Assembly (NCBI RefSeq): GCF_000283655.1
Contig: NC_016586.1
Span: 77,001-141,000 of the forward strand
DNA length: 64,000 nucleotides
DNA from: Azospirillum lipoferum 4B
GTDB lineage: Bacteria; Pseudomonadota; Alphaproteobacteria; Azospirillales; Azospirillaceae
Reading direction: 5' to 3'
The notes below the pieces were generated by a model. It searched no databases. It had not been told where the DNA came from and saw only the letters and a program-made list of their open reading frames with translations. Position numbers and translations under genes: made by a program. Shown in pieces: positions 19,310-27,941 of this stretch. Each line of letters opens with the position of its first letter. The stretch's first letter is position 1.

Positions 19310-19753
19310 TCACGGCCCTTCAGCCGGGATCGACCAGTAGAACAGCCCGCCTCGGAAAGGCTGATCCGGCTGGCCGGCGGTCGAGATCACCACATCGGCG
19401 CCGACCGACGACAACTGGCCGGGGGGCATGAACGCCGCCGTCACCATGCCCTTGGCCGAACTAGTGCCCACGATTACGTCGAAGCTGTATCGAGGAACCG
19501 AGGCGGTTAAGGAGGCCGCGGCCACGACCTGGTTTTGCAACTGGATGACCACCGTGGCCGTGCGGTTGTCCGAGTCCACGGAGCTGGTGATGGCCAGGGG
19601 GCCAAGGGCGACCGGCTGGGCTATGGTCGGCACGGCGGTTGCCGCCCAAGCCCGTCCAGCCGGCCCCATGCCGATTGGAGCGATCTCGATCGGCCCGAGC
19701 GTTGCGAGGATCACCCCCAGAACCGCAGGAGCCCATCGTCGCGTCATGGCCAT
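19310..19753 (-). CDS. Small exported beta-rich protein
   Basis: 147 aa. A basic, hydrophobic N-terminus (MAMTRRWAPAVLGVILATLG) and AWA-A motif near residue 37 suggest a signal peptide, which the other members of the operon lack. The mature part is beta-rich and ends with FRGGLFYWSIPAEGP, resembling the FAGTIFSWASDGTLYIPT ending of the neighbouring 118-aa product, so the two may be paralogues. AGGAAGAGG precedes the ATG. Function unknown. Confidence 0.7.
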   Translation of the reverse strand: MAMTRRWAPAVLGVILATLGPIEIAPIGMGPAGRAWAATAVPTIAQPVALGPLAITSSVDSDNRTATVVIQLQNQVVAAASLTASVPRYSFDVIVGTSSAKGMVTAAFMPPGQLSSVGADVVISTAGQPDQPFRGGLFYWSIPAEGP

Positions 19754-19802
19754 GGCCTCTTCCTGGCGTCACCTGTGGAAATAGACGGATGGCTGCGTGA
19801 CG

Positions 19803-20159
19803 TCAGGTGGGAATGTAGAGGGTGCCGTCGCTGGCCCATGAGAAGATCGTTCCGGCAAACGAGGTGTTCGGCTGCCCGTTTACCGTCAAAACTCCGGAGG
19901 AAATGACGATCGTGCCGACATTGGCGCCGGTGGGCGGCGCGTAGGTGGCAAGATAGCTGACCGTCGTAGTGCCGACCTGGGCATTCGTCACCTGCCACTG
20001 GTTAAAGCCCGGGGAGAATTTGAAAATTCCGACCTGAACATTATTGAGCGACGATATGAGGGTCGCAGAATTTCCATAACTGTTGGTCGGATCGATCGTA
20101 ACGTTCCAAGTCAATGACCCGAGATAATTAACTGCGGTGATCGGGCTGGTATTGGTCAT
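19803..20159 (-). CDS. Small beta-rich protein, first gene of the giant-protein operon
   Basis: 118 aa, MTNTSPITAVNYLGSLTWNV, rich in Thr, Asn, Val and Gly, without Cys or a signal peptide. A single beta-sandwich domain is likely; the ending FAGTIFSWASDGTLYIPT resembles that of the 147-aa product downstream. GAGGACAACCT before the ATG gives a reasonable ribosome site. It directly follows a 500-bp AT-rich region and so is the promoter-proximal gene. Function unknown. Confidence 0.7.
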   Translation of the reverse strand: MTNTSPITAVNYLGSLTWNVTIDPTNSYGNSATLISSLNNVQVGIFKFSPGFNQWQVTNAQVGTTTVSYLATYAPPTGANVGTIVISSGVLTVNGQPNTSFAGTIFSWASDGTLYIPT

Positions 20160-20674
20160 AGGTTGTCCTCGTCATTCCATAAATGAGGTTGCGTGTCTGA
20201 ATCTGGCGGACATACAACAAGAAGCTACCGTAAGTTTGCATAAAAAACAACCTCGAATTCATTCAGCCATGCTGTGTCATAACAAATGGCGTTAATCATA
20301 TAAAAAATCTCCCATAAAGGGCATTTCTAGGAAATATCCCTTATTAGTTGTTAATGATTTTAGCCGTGCACTAATTTATCGGTTTGGCTGTAAAAACCAA
20401 TTACAAGGAAATTACCCCAGTAATTTTTGTATTTGATAGGTCAATTCACAGTATATTATGAGCAGGTTCCGCAGTTTTATTTTGGAATGTTTTCTATCAG
20501 GACTCAAAGAGCACGGCGAGAAGCGCTGATCTGAACCGTGTCATCATCATATTTCAGATTTTTAATCATACCATAGGCATTGAAGATTGATCTTTTGGCC
20601 CGTCACCCCCATGAAGGCGCATAGGCGCTGACTTACGCCCTCTCCCCCCATGGCGATGGTTGGGTGCATATGGT
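20160..20674. other. AT-rich intergenic region upstream of the giant-protein operon
   Basis: Much lower GC than its surroundings, with no plausible gene. It contains A- and T-tracts and an imperfect palindrome at 20316-20343, and should hold the promoter for the minus-strand operon. I could not assign a -35/-10 pair with confidence. Confidence 0.6.
20316..20343. promoter_or_regulatory. Imperfect palindrome, candidate operator
   Basis: AAGGG-C-ATTTC, short centre, GGAAAT-A-TCCCTT: outer AAGGG/CCCTT and inner ATTTC/GAAAT arms about 27 bp overall, 157 bp before the first ATG of the operon. It could be an operator or an RNA hairpin in a long leader. Confidence 0.35.
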
Positions 20675-20750
20675 TGTTTCATGCCGCGAGCTTGGGAATT
20701 TGAGCCTGAACCAATCGCAAGAATCGTTGGTTGCGTGCCCCCGCAACCAA
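20675..20750. repeat. Dispersed intergenic repeat with hairpin, copy 2
   Basis: Same orientation and same core as 1084-1159, including the GGTTGCG/CGCAACC stem with a TGCCCC loop. Identity is highest over the last 30 bp and weaker in the first 45. Confidence 0.6.
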
Positions 20751-20769
20751 ACGATGCTTGCGATCCTCG

Positions 20770-20881
20770 ATCGCAGACAAGCCCGGTCTCCCGACGGAGG
20801 CCGGGCTTCTTCGTGTTCGTCGCAAAGCTCAGCAGCGCCGCCAGATCGCCGCGCAGCACGATCGCCAGCCCCTTGCCCTCG
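20770..20881 (-). pseudogene. Possible site-specific recombinase C-terminal fragment
   Basis: The minus strand reads GKGLAIVLRGDLAALLSFAT followed by NTKKPGLRRETG, which resembles the far C-terminus of large serine recombinases. It is cut exactly at the IS66 left end (20882), so only a tail of about 37 codons remains. The family call is tentative. Confidence 0.35.
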
Positions 20882-20933
20882 GTAAGCGGGGCGTGATTGC
20901 ACCGGATCAGGCGTTGACGGCGGGCTTCCAGTT

Positions 20934-22460
20934 TCAGGGGAGGATATCGGCGAGGCGTGCGGCGGGGTAGCCGTTCACCATGCGCTCCAGGACGTCGCGC
21001 AGGTAGGCGAACGGCTCGACAGCGTTGAGCTTGCAGGTCTCAACCAGCGAGGCGATCACCGCCCAGCGATGGCCGCCGCCCTCCGAGCCGGCGAAGAGGC
21101 TATTCTTCCGGCCAAGGGCTACCGGTCTGATGCAGCGCTCCACCGTGTTGGTATCCATCTCCACCCGGCCGTCATCCAGGTAGACGCACAGCGCCTTCCA
21201 GCGGCCGAGCGCATAGCGGATCGCCTCGGCCAGCTTGGAGCGGCCCGGCAGGCGGGGAAGTTCGTGCTCCAGCCACGCCTTCAGCTCCGCCACCTGGGAA
21301 GCGGCTTCGGCTTGCCGAAGCTGCCGGCGCTCATCGGCCGTGCGGCCGCGGATGCGCTCCTCGATCGCGTAGAGCCGGGCGATGCGGCGCAGCGCCTCGG
21401 CGGCGGCCGGCGAGCCGGCCTCGGCCAAGTCGTAGAAGCGTCGACGCGCATGGCTCCAGCACGCCGCCAGCACGACCCGGTTGCTGGCAGCCAGCCGTTC
21501 GAACCCGGCATAACCGTCCACCTGCAGCACCCCGCGGAACTCCCGCAGATGGGCAGCTGGGCGTTCGCCTTTGCGATCGCTGGTGTAGGCGTAAATCACC
21601 GCCGGCGGGTCCAGCCCCTGCCAGGGCCGGTCATCGCGGGCATAAGCCCACAGCCGTCCGGTCTTCACCCGCCCGGTTCCCGGCGCCAGCGTCGGCATTG
21701 GCGTGTCGTCGGCGAACAGCTTGGCCGAGGCGAACAGGGCCTTGGCCAGCTCCTCATGCAGCGCCTCCAGCCACCAGCACGCCTGTCCCGCCCAGCCCGC
21801 CAGAACCGAGCGGTCGACGGGGAAGCCGTTGCGGGCCAGGATCTGCGCCTGGCGGTAGAAGGGCAGATGATCGCAGTAGCGGCTGGTGATGACGTGCGCC
21901 AGCATCGCCGGCGTCGCCATGCCTTTGGCGATCGGCTTCTCCGGAGCCGGCGCCTGATGCAGCGAGCCGCAGCCGCGGCAGGCGTATTTGGGCCGGCGGA
22001 TGCGCAGCACCCGCACCTGGGCCGGCACGTAGTCGATCATCCGGGCCACCGTCTCGCCGGCCTCATGCAAAGCCCCGCCGCAGCAGGGGCAAACCCCGGC
22101 GCCGGACTCCAGCCCGGGCGGCTCGAGCGTGAGATCGTGATGCGGCAGATCATCGGGCAAGTCGCGGCCACGGCTGGGCGGTTCCGCAGGGGCCGACGGT
22201 TCCAGTTCAGGGGCTGCGAGTTTGGCCTCGACCCGGGCGATGTCCGCCTCCAGCTCCTCCAACCCGAGATCGAGCTGATCGGGATCGAGCCGTTCGGAGC
22301 GGCGCCCGAAGACGGTGCGCTGCATCTGCCGGAGTTGCTGACGCAGAGCCTCCAACTCCGCCAGATCGGCTTTCTGGCGCTCCACAACCTCGGCCAAATC
22401 GCGCACCATCTGCTGCAGCAGGGCCGGATCGGCGGGCAGGTTGTCGAGGTCGAAGCGCAT
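20934..22460 (-). CDS. tnpC: IS66-family transposase TnpC
   Basis: 508 aa, full length for the family. N-terminal coiled coil (residues 15-85), a Cys-rich zinc-binding domain (VCPCCGGAL near 122 and YACRGCGSLHQAP near 160), and the DDE core with FADDTPMPTLAPG, VLQVDGYAGFERL and a C-terminal Glu in the block MDTNTVERCIRPVALGRKNS. It catalyses IS66 transposition together with TnpA and TnpB. All motifs are present, so it appears intact. Confidence 0.92.
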   Translation of the reverse strand: MRFDLDNLPADPALLQQMVRDLAEVVERQKADLAELEALRQQLRQMQRTVFGRRSERLDPDQLDLGLEELEADIARVEAKLAAPELEPSAPAEPPSRGRDLPDDLPHHDLTLEPPGLESGAGVCPCCGGALHEAGETVARMIDYVPAQVRVLRIRRPKYACRGCGSLHQAPAPEKPIAKGMATPAMLAHVITSRYCDHLPFYRQAQILARNGFPVDRSVLAGWAGQACWWLEALHEELAKALFASAKLFADDTPMPTLAPGTGRVKTGRLWAYARDDRPWQGLDPPAVIYAYTSDRKGERPAAHLREFRGVLQVDGYAGFERLAASNRVVLAACWSHARRRFYDLAEAGSPAAAEALRRIARLYAIEERIRGRTADERRQLRQAEAASQVAELKAWLEHELPRLPGRSKLAEAIRYALGRWKALCVYLDDGRVEMDTNTVERCIRPVALGRKNSLFAGSEGGGHRWAVIASLVETCKLNAVEPFAYLRDVLERMVNGYPAARLADILP

Positions 22461-22529
22461 GGCCGATTGTACCTCGGCTCACGGTCTCAGGCCAGCCAAG
22501 CCCCCGGTTTTCCTCACTTTTTCTTCCAT

Positions 22530-22886
22530 TCATCCCGCTGCGGTCGGCCGCGACACCGGCACGGTGTGACGCCAGTCCAGCCCCTCCAGAAGCAGGGATA
22601 ACTCCGCCGGCGTCAGTACCACCGTGCCGCCCGGCGTCCGCGTCGTTGGCCAAACGAAACGGCCACGCTCCAGCCTCTTGGCGAACAGGCACATGCCGTT
22701 CTGATCGGCGTAGAGAATTTTCACGCGTCCAGCCCCTTTCCCTCGGAAGATGTAGAGGTGGCCGCAGAACGGATCCTTGCCCAGCGCCTGCTGCACCAGC
22801 AGGGCCAGTCCGTCGAAGCCGCGGCGCATGTCGCAGGGCTCCAGCGCCAGGTAAATGCGCACACCGGCCGGGATCGACAGCATCAT
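22530..22886 (-). CDS. tnpB: IS66 accessory protein TnpB
   Basis: 118 aa. The start MMLSIPAGVRIYLALEPCDM was chosen because its ATG overlaps the tnpA stop (ATGA coupling); the longer open frame upstream runs back through tnpA. Family hallmarks are DMRRGFDGLALLVQQALGKD, GHLYIFRGKGAGRVKIL and the RFVWP block. Required for IS66 transposition by an undefined role. Confidence 0.92.
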   Translation of the reverse strand: MMLSIPAGVRIYLALEPCDMRRGFDGLALLVQQALGKDPFCGHLYIFRGKGAGRVKILYADQNGMCLFAKRLERGRFVWPTTRTPGGTVVLTPAELSLLLEGLDWRHTVPVSRPTAAG

Positions 22887-23458
22887 GGCCGCTCCAGCAC
22901 GCTGATCACCCGGCGCAATGCTTCGGCATCGACATCCCGCCCGACCCGCAGCCGCCGTCCGCCGGCCAACTCGATCTCGATCATGCCGGCACCGCATGGA
23001 GTTGGCGGCGTGAGGGGAAGAGCGGACGTGGTGTCCGCCACCTCCACCGGCGCGAAGATGGGCGTCGGCTCGGCCGGAGTGAGCATCCGGCGGCGCCAGC
23101 GGAACAGCTGGCTGGGATCGACCCCGCGCCGGCGGGCGACCAGCGACACGCTCACGCCAGGCTCGCAGGTTTCCGCCACCAGCTGCTCTTTCTCCGCCTG
23201 TGACCAATACCGCCGGCGGGGGGCCGCCTCGACGATCTCCATCACCAAGGGAGCGCTCGCCGTCATAGGGACAGCACCAGGACTATCCCTATGACGGCGA
23301 GCGCTCACCTCCTGCGCAGCGGCAAAGCGGCGCGACCACCGCCCCAGAGCCCACCGCCCAATGCCATGGGCTTCAGCATAGGCTTTCAGCGTCAGTCCGC
23401 TACCCTTCCAGACCTCGACATGACCGCGCCAAGAGCTCTCAAGATCCTGACCCGACAT
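22883..23458 (-). CDS. tnpA: IS66 accessory protein TnpA
   Basis: 191 aa, longer than many TnpA proteins because of an N-terminal WxGHVEVWKGSGLTLKAYAE segment with its own HTH look. A second HTH-like region (WSQAEKEQLVAETCEPGVSV then VARRRGVDPSQLFRWRRRM) is the typical TnpA DNA-binding domain. It is the first gene of the element and is translationally coupled to tnpB. Confidence 0.88.
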   Translation of the reverse strand: MSGQDLESSWRGHVEVWKGSGLTLKAYAEAHGIGRWALGRWSRRFAAAQEVSARRHRDSPGAVPMTASAPLVMEIVEAAPRRRYWSQAEKEQLVAETCEPGVSVSLVARRRGVDPSQLFRWRRRMLTPAEPTPIFAPVEVADTTSALPLTPPTPCGAGMIEIELAGGRRLRVGRDVDAEALRRVISVLERP

Positions 23459-23539
23459 CCTCTTACCCCGCTGAGCTGCGACCAGCGGAATATTTCATGA
23501 ACCAGGGTCATGTCGGATGTGTCGTCACGCAACGCTTAC

Positions 23540-24384
23540 CCAGCAACTCGGGCTTCCGATAGACCGGATGACGGAGCTGGTCGCGACGCTCCCGAACCTC
23601 GTCATGCCCGGCCAACAGGCGGTACATGGTGCGGATGGAGCAATGATAGACGCCTTCATCGAGCAGGGTGGCATAGACCTCCGCCGGTGCCAGATCGACG
23701 AAGCGCGGCTCGCGCAAAAGGGCGAGCACCGTCTGGCATTCCTGAGCCGCAAGCGCCCGGGGCGGGCGAGGTCGGGGGGGCGGCGCCGGCTCCCGGCCGG
23801 CGAGCCGGGTTCGATGCCGATGGAGGCCGGCGCGGGCGACGCTCACGACGGCGCAGGCCGCGCTCACAAGACCGCGGCCAGGCGGCAAGGCGGCAACCGC
23901 GCTCATCGCGGTGTCTCGTCGCTGTCGGCGGGAGGCAAGGCAATCCCCAGAAGGGCCGAGAATTTTTTTGGACATCGATGACCGCCTCGGCCCGCTCCAG
24001 GCGGCGCTGGAGACGAGCAATGTCCTGGCGGGCCTTGGTCAGCTCCGCCTCCAGCGGGTGGGCGGGCGCTGCCTTCGGTCCGCGCTTGAGCGGCTTGAGC
24101 GGCTCGAAGGCGCCGGCGTCGCGTTGCCGGCGCCAGTCGGTCAGGGCCGACGAGTACAGACCTTCCCGGCGCAGGATGGCCGCGATCCCGCCGGTGCCCG
24201 CCGCCCGATCCGTCTCGGCCAGGATCCGCAGCTTCTCCGCCGCCGTGAAGGTGCGGCGTTTCGGGCGAACCGACAATTCCGGGGAGACTGCAGCAGGCGC
24301 GGCGACAACCCGCGGTTTCTCTCCTGCGTCAGGGACGGCGCCAGCTTCAACCGCTGGCAAGGGCGTCTTGTTGGGCATGACCAC
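23540..24384 (-). pseudogene. IS3-family orfA/orfB remnant cut by IS66
   Basis: orfA starts at 24384 (MVMPNKTPLPAVEAG) with an HTH domain RRTFTAAEKLRILAETDRAA and a coiled coil (KARQDIARLQRRLERAEAVI). A run of seven A at 23961-23967 lacks one base relative to the frame that would read KFSALLGIALPPADSDETPR and stop at an ATGA overlap with orfB. orfB begins at 23906 (MSAVAALPPGRGLVSAACAV) and retains VYATLLDEGVYHCSIRTMYR, then ends where IS66 starts. Only the N-terminal part of orfB remains, without the DDE core. Confidence 0.8.
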
Positions 24385-24413
24385 GAAATGAATTTCCTAC
24401 GCCCTCGATCTTA

Positions 24414-25580
24414 TACCAGCGGCTTTAGACATTGACCGCTGCCCACGAGCGTGAGGCGATTGAGCGAATGATTTCGGGTGCCTGGGCGAGAGCGTTCCAC
24501 GCCTCGCAGCAGGCCTCGACGATGGCGGCATAGGAATCGAAGACGCGATGGCTGAGGTGGTTCTGTCGCAGGAACTGCCAGATGTTTTCGACCGGATTGA
24601 GTTCCGGGCAATAGGGCGGGAGATGCAGAAGGCTGATGTTTTCGGGCACGACCAGCTTGTCGCCCGGCTGGTGCCAGCCTGCGCCGTCGAGGATGAGCAC
24701 CGCATGGTGGCCGTCGCTCACTTGGCCGCTGATCTCGGCCATGTGCAGGGTCATTGCCGCGGCGTTGGCCTTGGGCAGGACCAAGGCCGCGGCGGCGCCA
24801 CGGCTCGGGCAGACGGCGCCGAACAGGTAGGCCCAGCTATGGCGCTGGTCGCGGGGCGCGCGTGGCCGGCTGCCCTTGGCGGCCCACACCCGGGTCAGGG
24901 TCCCTTGCTGGCCGACCCGGGCTTCGTCCTGCCACCAGAGCTCCAGCGGCTTGCCGCGGGCGGTGTCGGGGAGGGCGCCGGCAACCAGAGCGGCAAAGTT
25001 TTTTTGTGAGCCTCGAGCGCCTCGCCATCCTGCTGAGGATGCTGGGGGCGCACCGACAGGCGACGGAACCCCAGACGGCGCAACAGCCCGCCAACGCTGC
25101 GCTCGGCCAGCACCACGCCGAACCGGCGCTCGATCTTGCGGGCCAGATCGCACCGCCGCCACCGAACCACGCCATCCTCGGCGAGGTCCGGACCGGAGCG
25201 GACCCAGGACGCCACCTCCGCTTCCTGCTCCGCCGACAGCTTCGGCTTGGCTCCCGGTGCCTTACGATCCCGCAGCCCCGCCACGCCTTGGGCGTTGTAG
25301 CGGTGAACCCAATCCCGCAACGTTTGCCGATCCATCCCGCAAGACCGCGCGGCGTCCTCGCGAGATCGCCCCTCCAAAACCAGAGCTAGGGCGAGAAGGC
25401 GCCGCGCTACATCCGGATCGCCAAAACGCACCGCCCGCTGGCGCAACTCCGCTGAACTCAGCTCCAGCCGCGTGATCGCAATCGCCGCCATACCCGCCTC
25501 CTTCCGAGAGCTGGCAGCGAATCACAGGGCGGACCAAAAGGGAATCCACCGTGACGAGTCACACTTCAAAGCCGCTGGTA
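24414..25580 (-). mobile_element. IS630-family insertion sequence, copy 2 of 3
   Basis: 1167 bp, same ends as copy 1 in inverted orientation; flanked by TTA on both sides (24411-24413, 25581-25583). It lies between the start of the truncated IS3 orfA and the 3' side of a second, different IS630-type transposase. Confidence 0.88.
24425..25491 (-). CDS. IS630-family transposase, two frames joined by -1 frameshift
   Basis: Both frames match copy 1 residue for residue over their whole length. The first frame runs 25491-24895 and the second 25162-24425, meeting at the run of seven A (24999-25005 in plus-strand T). HTH, linker and the DDE_3 triad are all intact. Identity between copies indicates recent transposition or gene conversion. 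Confidence 0.85.
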
Positions 25581-25637
25581 TTAAACTTCCGGGGAGATGA
25601 TGTCTCACCGTCATTGGCACGGAGGGTACCGCCGCGC

Positions 25638-26471
25638 TTAAGCGTTGACACATGGGAGCCGCGGATAGCTGGTGAGGGAGCGTAGGCGCTCCGGTGTGGC
25701 GGTGAGGGCGCTCCAGGCGTTACAGCAGGCCTGGACGACGGCGTCGTAGTCGTCCAGGAGCGGGTGGGACAGAAAGCGCTCGCGCAGGTACAGCCAGCCT
25801 CGCTCGACCGGGTTCAACTCCGGACTGTAGGGCGGCAGCGGCACCAGCGTGATGTTGTCCGGCACGACCAGCGTCGGCGATCCATGCCAGCCGGCCTGGT
25901 CGAGAACGAGCACCGCCTGGACGTCTGGTTCCAGGCTTCGGGAGAAGCCGTCCAGGAACAGGCTCATGGCGGTGGTGGAGACGGTCGGCATCACCAGCGC
26001 GAAGTCGGCACCGGTTGCTGGGCAGGCGGCGGCGCAGAGGTAGGCTGAGGTGAAGCGCTTGTCGCACAGCCCGGCCGGACACTGCCCGCGCTCCCACCAG
26101 CGGTGCGCGGTGCGGCCATTCTGGCCGATGCGCGCTTCGTCCTGGCACCGGAGCTGGAGGCGGCGTTCAAGGTGTTCGGCTGCCGCGGCCTTCAGGGCTT
26201 CGCGCAGCCCCTTTTTTGGAAGGCAGCCTGGGCATTGGCGTCGGATTGCGGATGGCGGGGCCGCGTCTTCTGCTTCGACAGGTTCAGCCGGCGCACGATG
26301 CGCGACAGGCTGGCCGGGTGCAGCGTCTTGGCGAAGCGCTCGGCGATCACCCTCGCACAGGATCGGCAACGCCGCTGGCATTCGCTCCTCCCCATCGCAA
26401 TGAGGAATCGAATCACGATTTGCCAGCCTTGGGATTCCCCCTCAGTGAAGCAGTGGCTCCGCTCACAGGTA
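25638..26471 (-). pseudogene. Second IS630-type transposase lacking its N-terminus (copy B)
   Basis: The upstream frame reads ERFAKTLHPASLSRIVRRLN then LSKQKTRPRHPQSD and passes by a -1 shift at an A6G4 run (26210-26220) into the DDE domain (CQDEARIGQNGRTAHRWWER, VLVLDQAGWHGSP, PYSPELNPVERGW) that ends in PRLPCVNA. The HTH domain expected before residue 1 is absent; instead the sequence fuses to the end of a response-regulator gene. The 3' end is more complete than in copy A. Probably inactive. Confidence 0.7.
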
Positions 26472-26887
26472 TCAGTCGATCCGTCCAGGGCTGGTGAAGG
26501 CATAGCCGGTGCCATAGATCACCTTGATCGGCGAGGGGAGATCGGTGGATTTGGCGATTTTGCGGCGCAGGCGGCTGACCACCGCGTCGAGGTGGCGGTT
26601 GTCGAAGGTGGTGTAGCGGCGGGCCATGGCGTGGACTAAGTCGTCGCGCAGGCAGGTCTCGTTGATGGTGTTCATCAGCACGGTCAGAAATGCCACTTCG
26701 GTGGCGGTCAGCTTCACCGCGCTGAGATCGGGAGCGATCAGGCTCCAGCTCGGCCGGTGAAGGACCCAGGGCCGGGGGGGGGACGGCTTTGTCCGGTGAG
26801 ACGGTTCCTGGATACGGCGGAGCAGGCTGTTGATCGCCGCCTCGATCTCCCGCAACGAGGTGTGCTTGACCATGTAGATGTCGGCAC
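26472..26887 (-). pseudogene. OmpR-type response regulator lacking most of its receiver domain
   Basis: Retains the last receiver helix and linker (ADIYMVKHTSLREIEAAINS) and a full winged-helix output domain (LTATEVAFLTVLMNT, ARRYTTFDNRHLDAVVSRLR, YGTGYAFTSPGRID). The phospho-acceptor Asp and the first 90 or so residues are lost where the IS3-derived element begins at 26888; the apparent Met start lies inside that element. No histidine kinase is nearby. Confidence 0.75.
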
Positions 26888-27234
26888 TGATCTTGCCCCG
26901 GTTCGGTGGACACGGGTTCACGCAGATCTTAGCTCGGCCTTTTCGGGGGTGATGTATCCGATGGCCGAGTGGGCGCGTTGGCGATTTCAGTAGGTTTCGA
27001 TGTAGGCGAACACCTCCCGGTGGCCTTGGACTACCCGCCGCCAGTTCCGCAGCACCGAAGCCTGCAGGCCTAACTCCCGCGCCACATGCTCCAGCGGCCG
27101 GCCGCTCCCTTCCAGCAGGGCTACAGCCTCACGCTTGAACTCGTCCGTGAAGGATCGCCTTGTCTTCGTCATCAGACACCCTCCCGCTCCGCTCGGAGCT
27201 TGGCTGAGGTGTCCACCGAACCGGGGCAAGATCA
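26888..27234 (-). mobile_element. IS3-derived internally deleted element, copy 1
   Basis: 347 bp with 26-bp perfect inverted ends beginning TGATCTTGCCCCGGTTCGG. Inside, the start of an IS3 orfA (MTKTRRSFTDEFKREAVALL then HVARELGLQ) is joined directly to the end of orfB (VFAYIETY, stop, NRQRAHSAIGYITPEKAELR). The central catalytic region is missing. The same joined form occurs at 52009-52382, so the deletion product itself has spread, probably mobilised in trans. Confidence 0.8.
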
Positions 27235-27401
27235 AGATGCAGCGGTTCAAATCAATGGGTTCCGCCCAGCGCTTCGTCTCTCTTCATGTCGCCGTCTACA
27301 ACACCTTCAACCTTCAACGTCACCTGGTCTCCCGCCGCACCCTTCGCACCTTCCGGGCACAGGCCGTGGCCGACCGGCAGGCCGCGACCGCTGCAGCATG
27401 A
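27235..27401 (+). pseudogene. IS6-family transposase, C-terminal fragment
   Basis: Reads KMQRFKSMGSAQRFVSLHVA followed by VYNTFNLQRHLVSRRTLRTF, the conserved C-terminus of IS6/IS26-type transposases. Everything upstream is replaced by the IS3-derived element, so no DDE core remains. Confidence 0.75.
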
Positions 27402-27941
27402 ACCAGTTGCGGATTTCGCACCTTCCATTTGCCGCCTCGGTTGCCGTGACAAAGCCCCGACGCCGAGCGCGTCCTTCGCGGCGGGTCCTGGATTCACGAC
27501 GCGCGTTACGCCTGTGCCGCGTACCGCCTTCGGTTTCACCCGGATTTCTGCAACGACTTCATTAGCTGTCGGTGTGCCCGAGTTCAGACATGAGGCCATC
27601 CAGGGGGGAAGCGGCGACGGGCTTGCACCTTGGTCACCCTAAGCGAAGCGGCGAGGGGCGTTGGGCGTCGCGGAAGTCGGTCTTGGTGAATGATACCATT
27701 AGCAGGACGACGAGGGTGGACATCAGGCGCAGCGGCTCGTAGCCCTCGAAGAAAGATCCCGAAGATTATTTCACCGGCACCGTCCAGATCGACACGCCTT
27801 CATCGGTGACGAAAACTACAAATGTATTCATTAATCATCTTTGTTCCTGTAATGAATACCTGTAAATTATGAAAACTCATATTGACTGCCGTCAGTTGCG
27901 CGAGAAGTCTTTCTTTTTAGATTTCATTGAGGGAGCACTCG
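27402..27941. other. Intergenic region upstream of the SIR2 gene, with a cupin-like scrap
   Basis: No intact gene. At 27755-27800 the plus strand can be read DYFTGTVQIDTP, which resembles the start of a cupin-domain protein and is probably a decayed fragment. From about 27810 the DNA becomes AT-rich and contains a clear inverted repeat; the promoter of the SIR2 gene is expected here. Confidence 0.5.
27824..27859. promoter_or_regulatory. Inverted repeat, candidate operator of the SIR2/patatin locus
   Basis: Perfect 10-bp arms GTATTCATTA and TAATGAATAC separated by 16 bp, ending 82 bp before the chosen ATG. The 26-bp centre-to-centre spacing would place both half-sites on nearly the same DNA face (about 2.5 turns apart), as for a dimeric or tetrameric repressor. 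An RNA hairpin is the alternative. Confidence 0.5.

Larger units (their letters stand above)
20882..23539 (-). mobile_element. IS66-family insertion sequence
   Basis: 2658 bp, ends GTAAGCGGGGCGTGA and (inverted) GTAAGCGTTGCGTGA, with tnpA, tnpB and tnpC in the usual order. IS66 elements normally make 8-bp target duplications; the flanks here (TGCCCTCG and CCAGCAAC) do not match, so one end has probably been rearranged after insertion. It truncates an IS3 orfB on the right and a recombinase-like tail on the left. Confidence 0.88.

Noticed and set aside
27402-27642. ORFs of about 115 codons on both strands downstream of the IS6 fragment
   Set aside because: Mutually overlapping, no ribosome sites and no recognisable domain; probably chance frames in IS debris.
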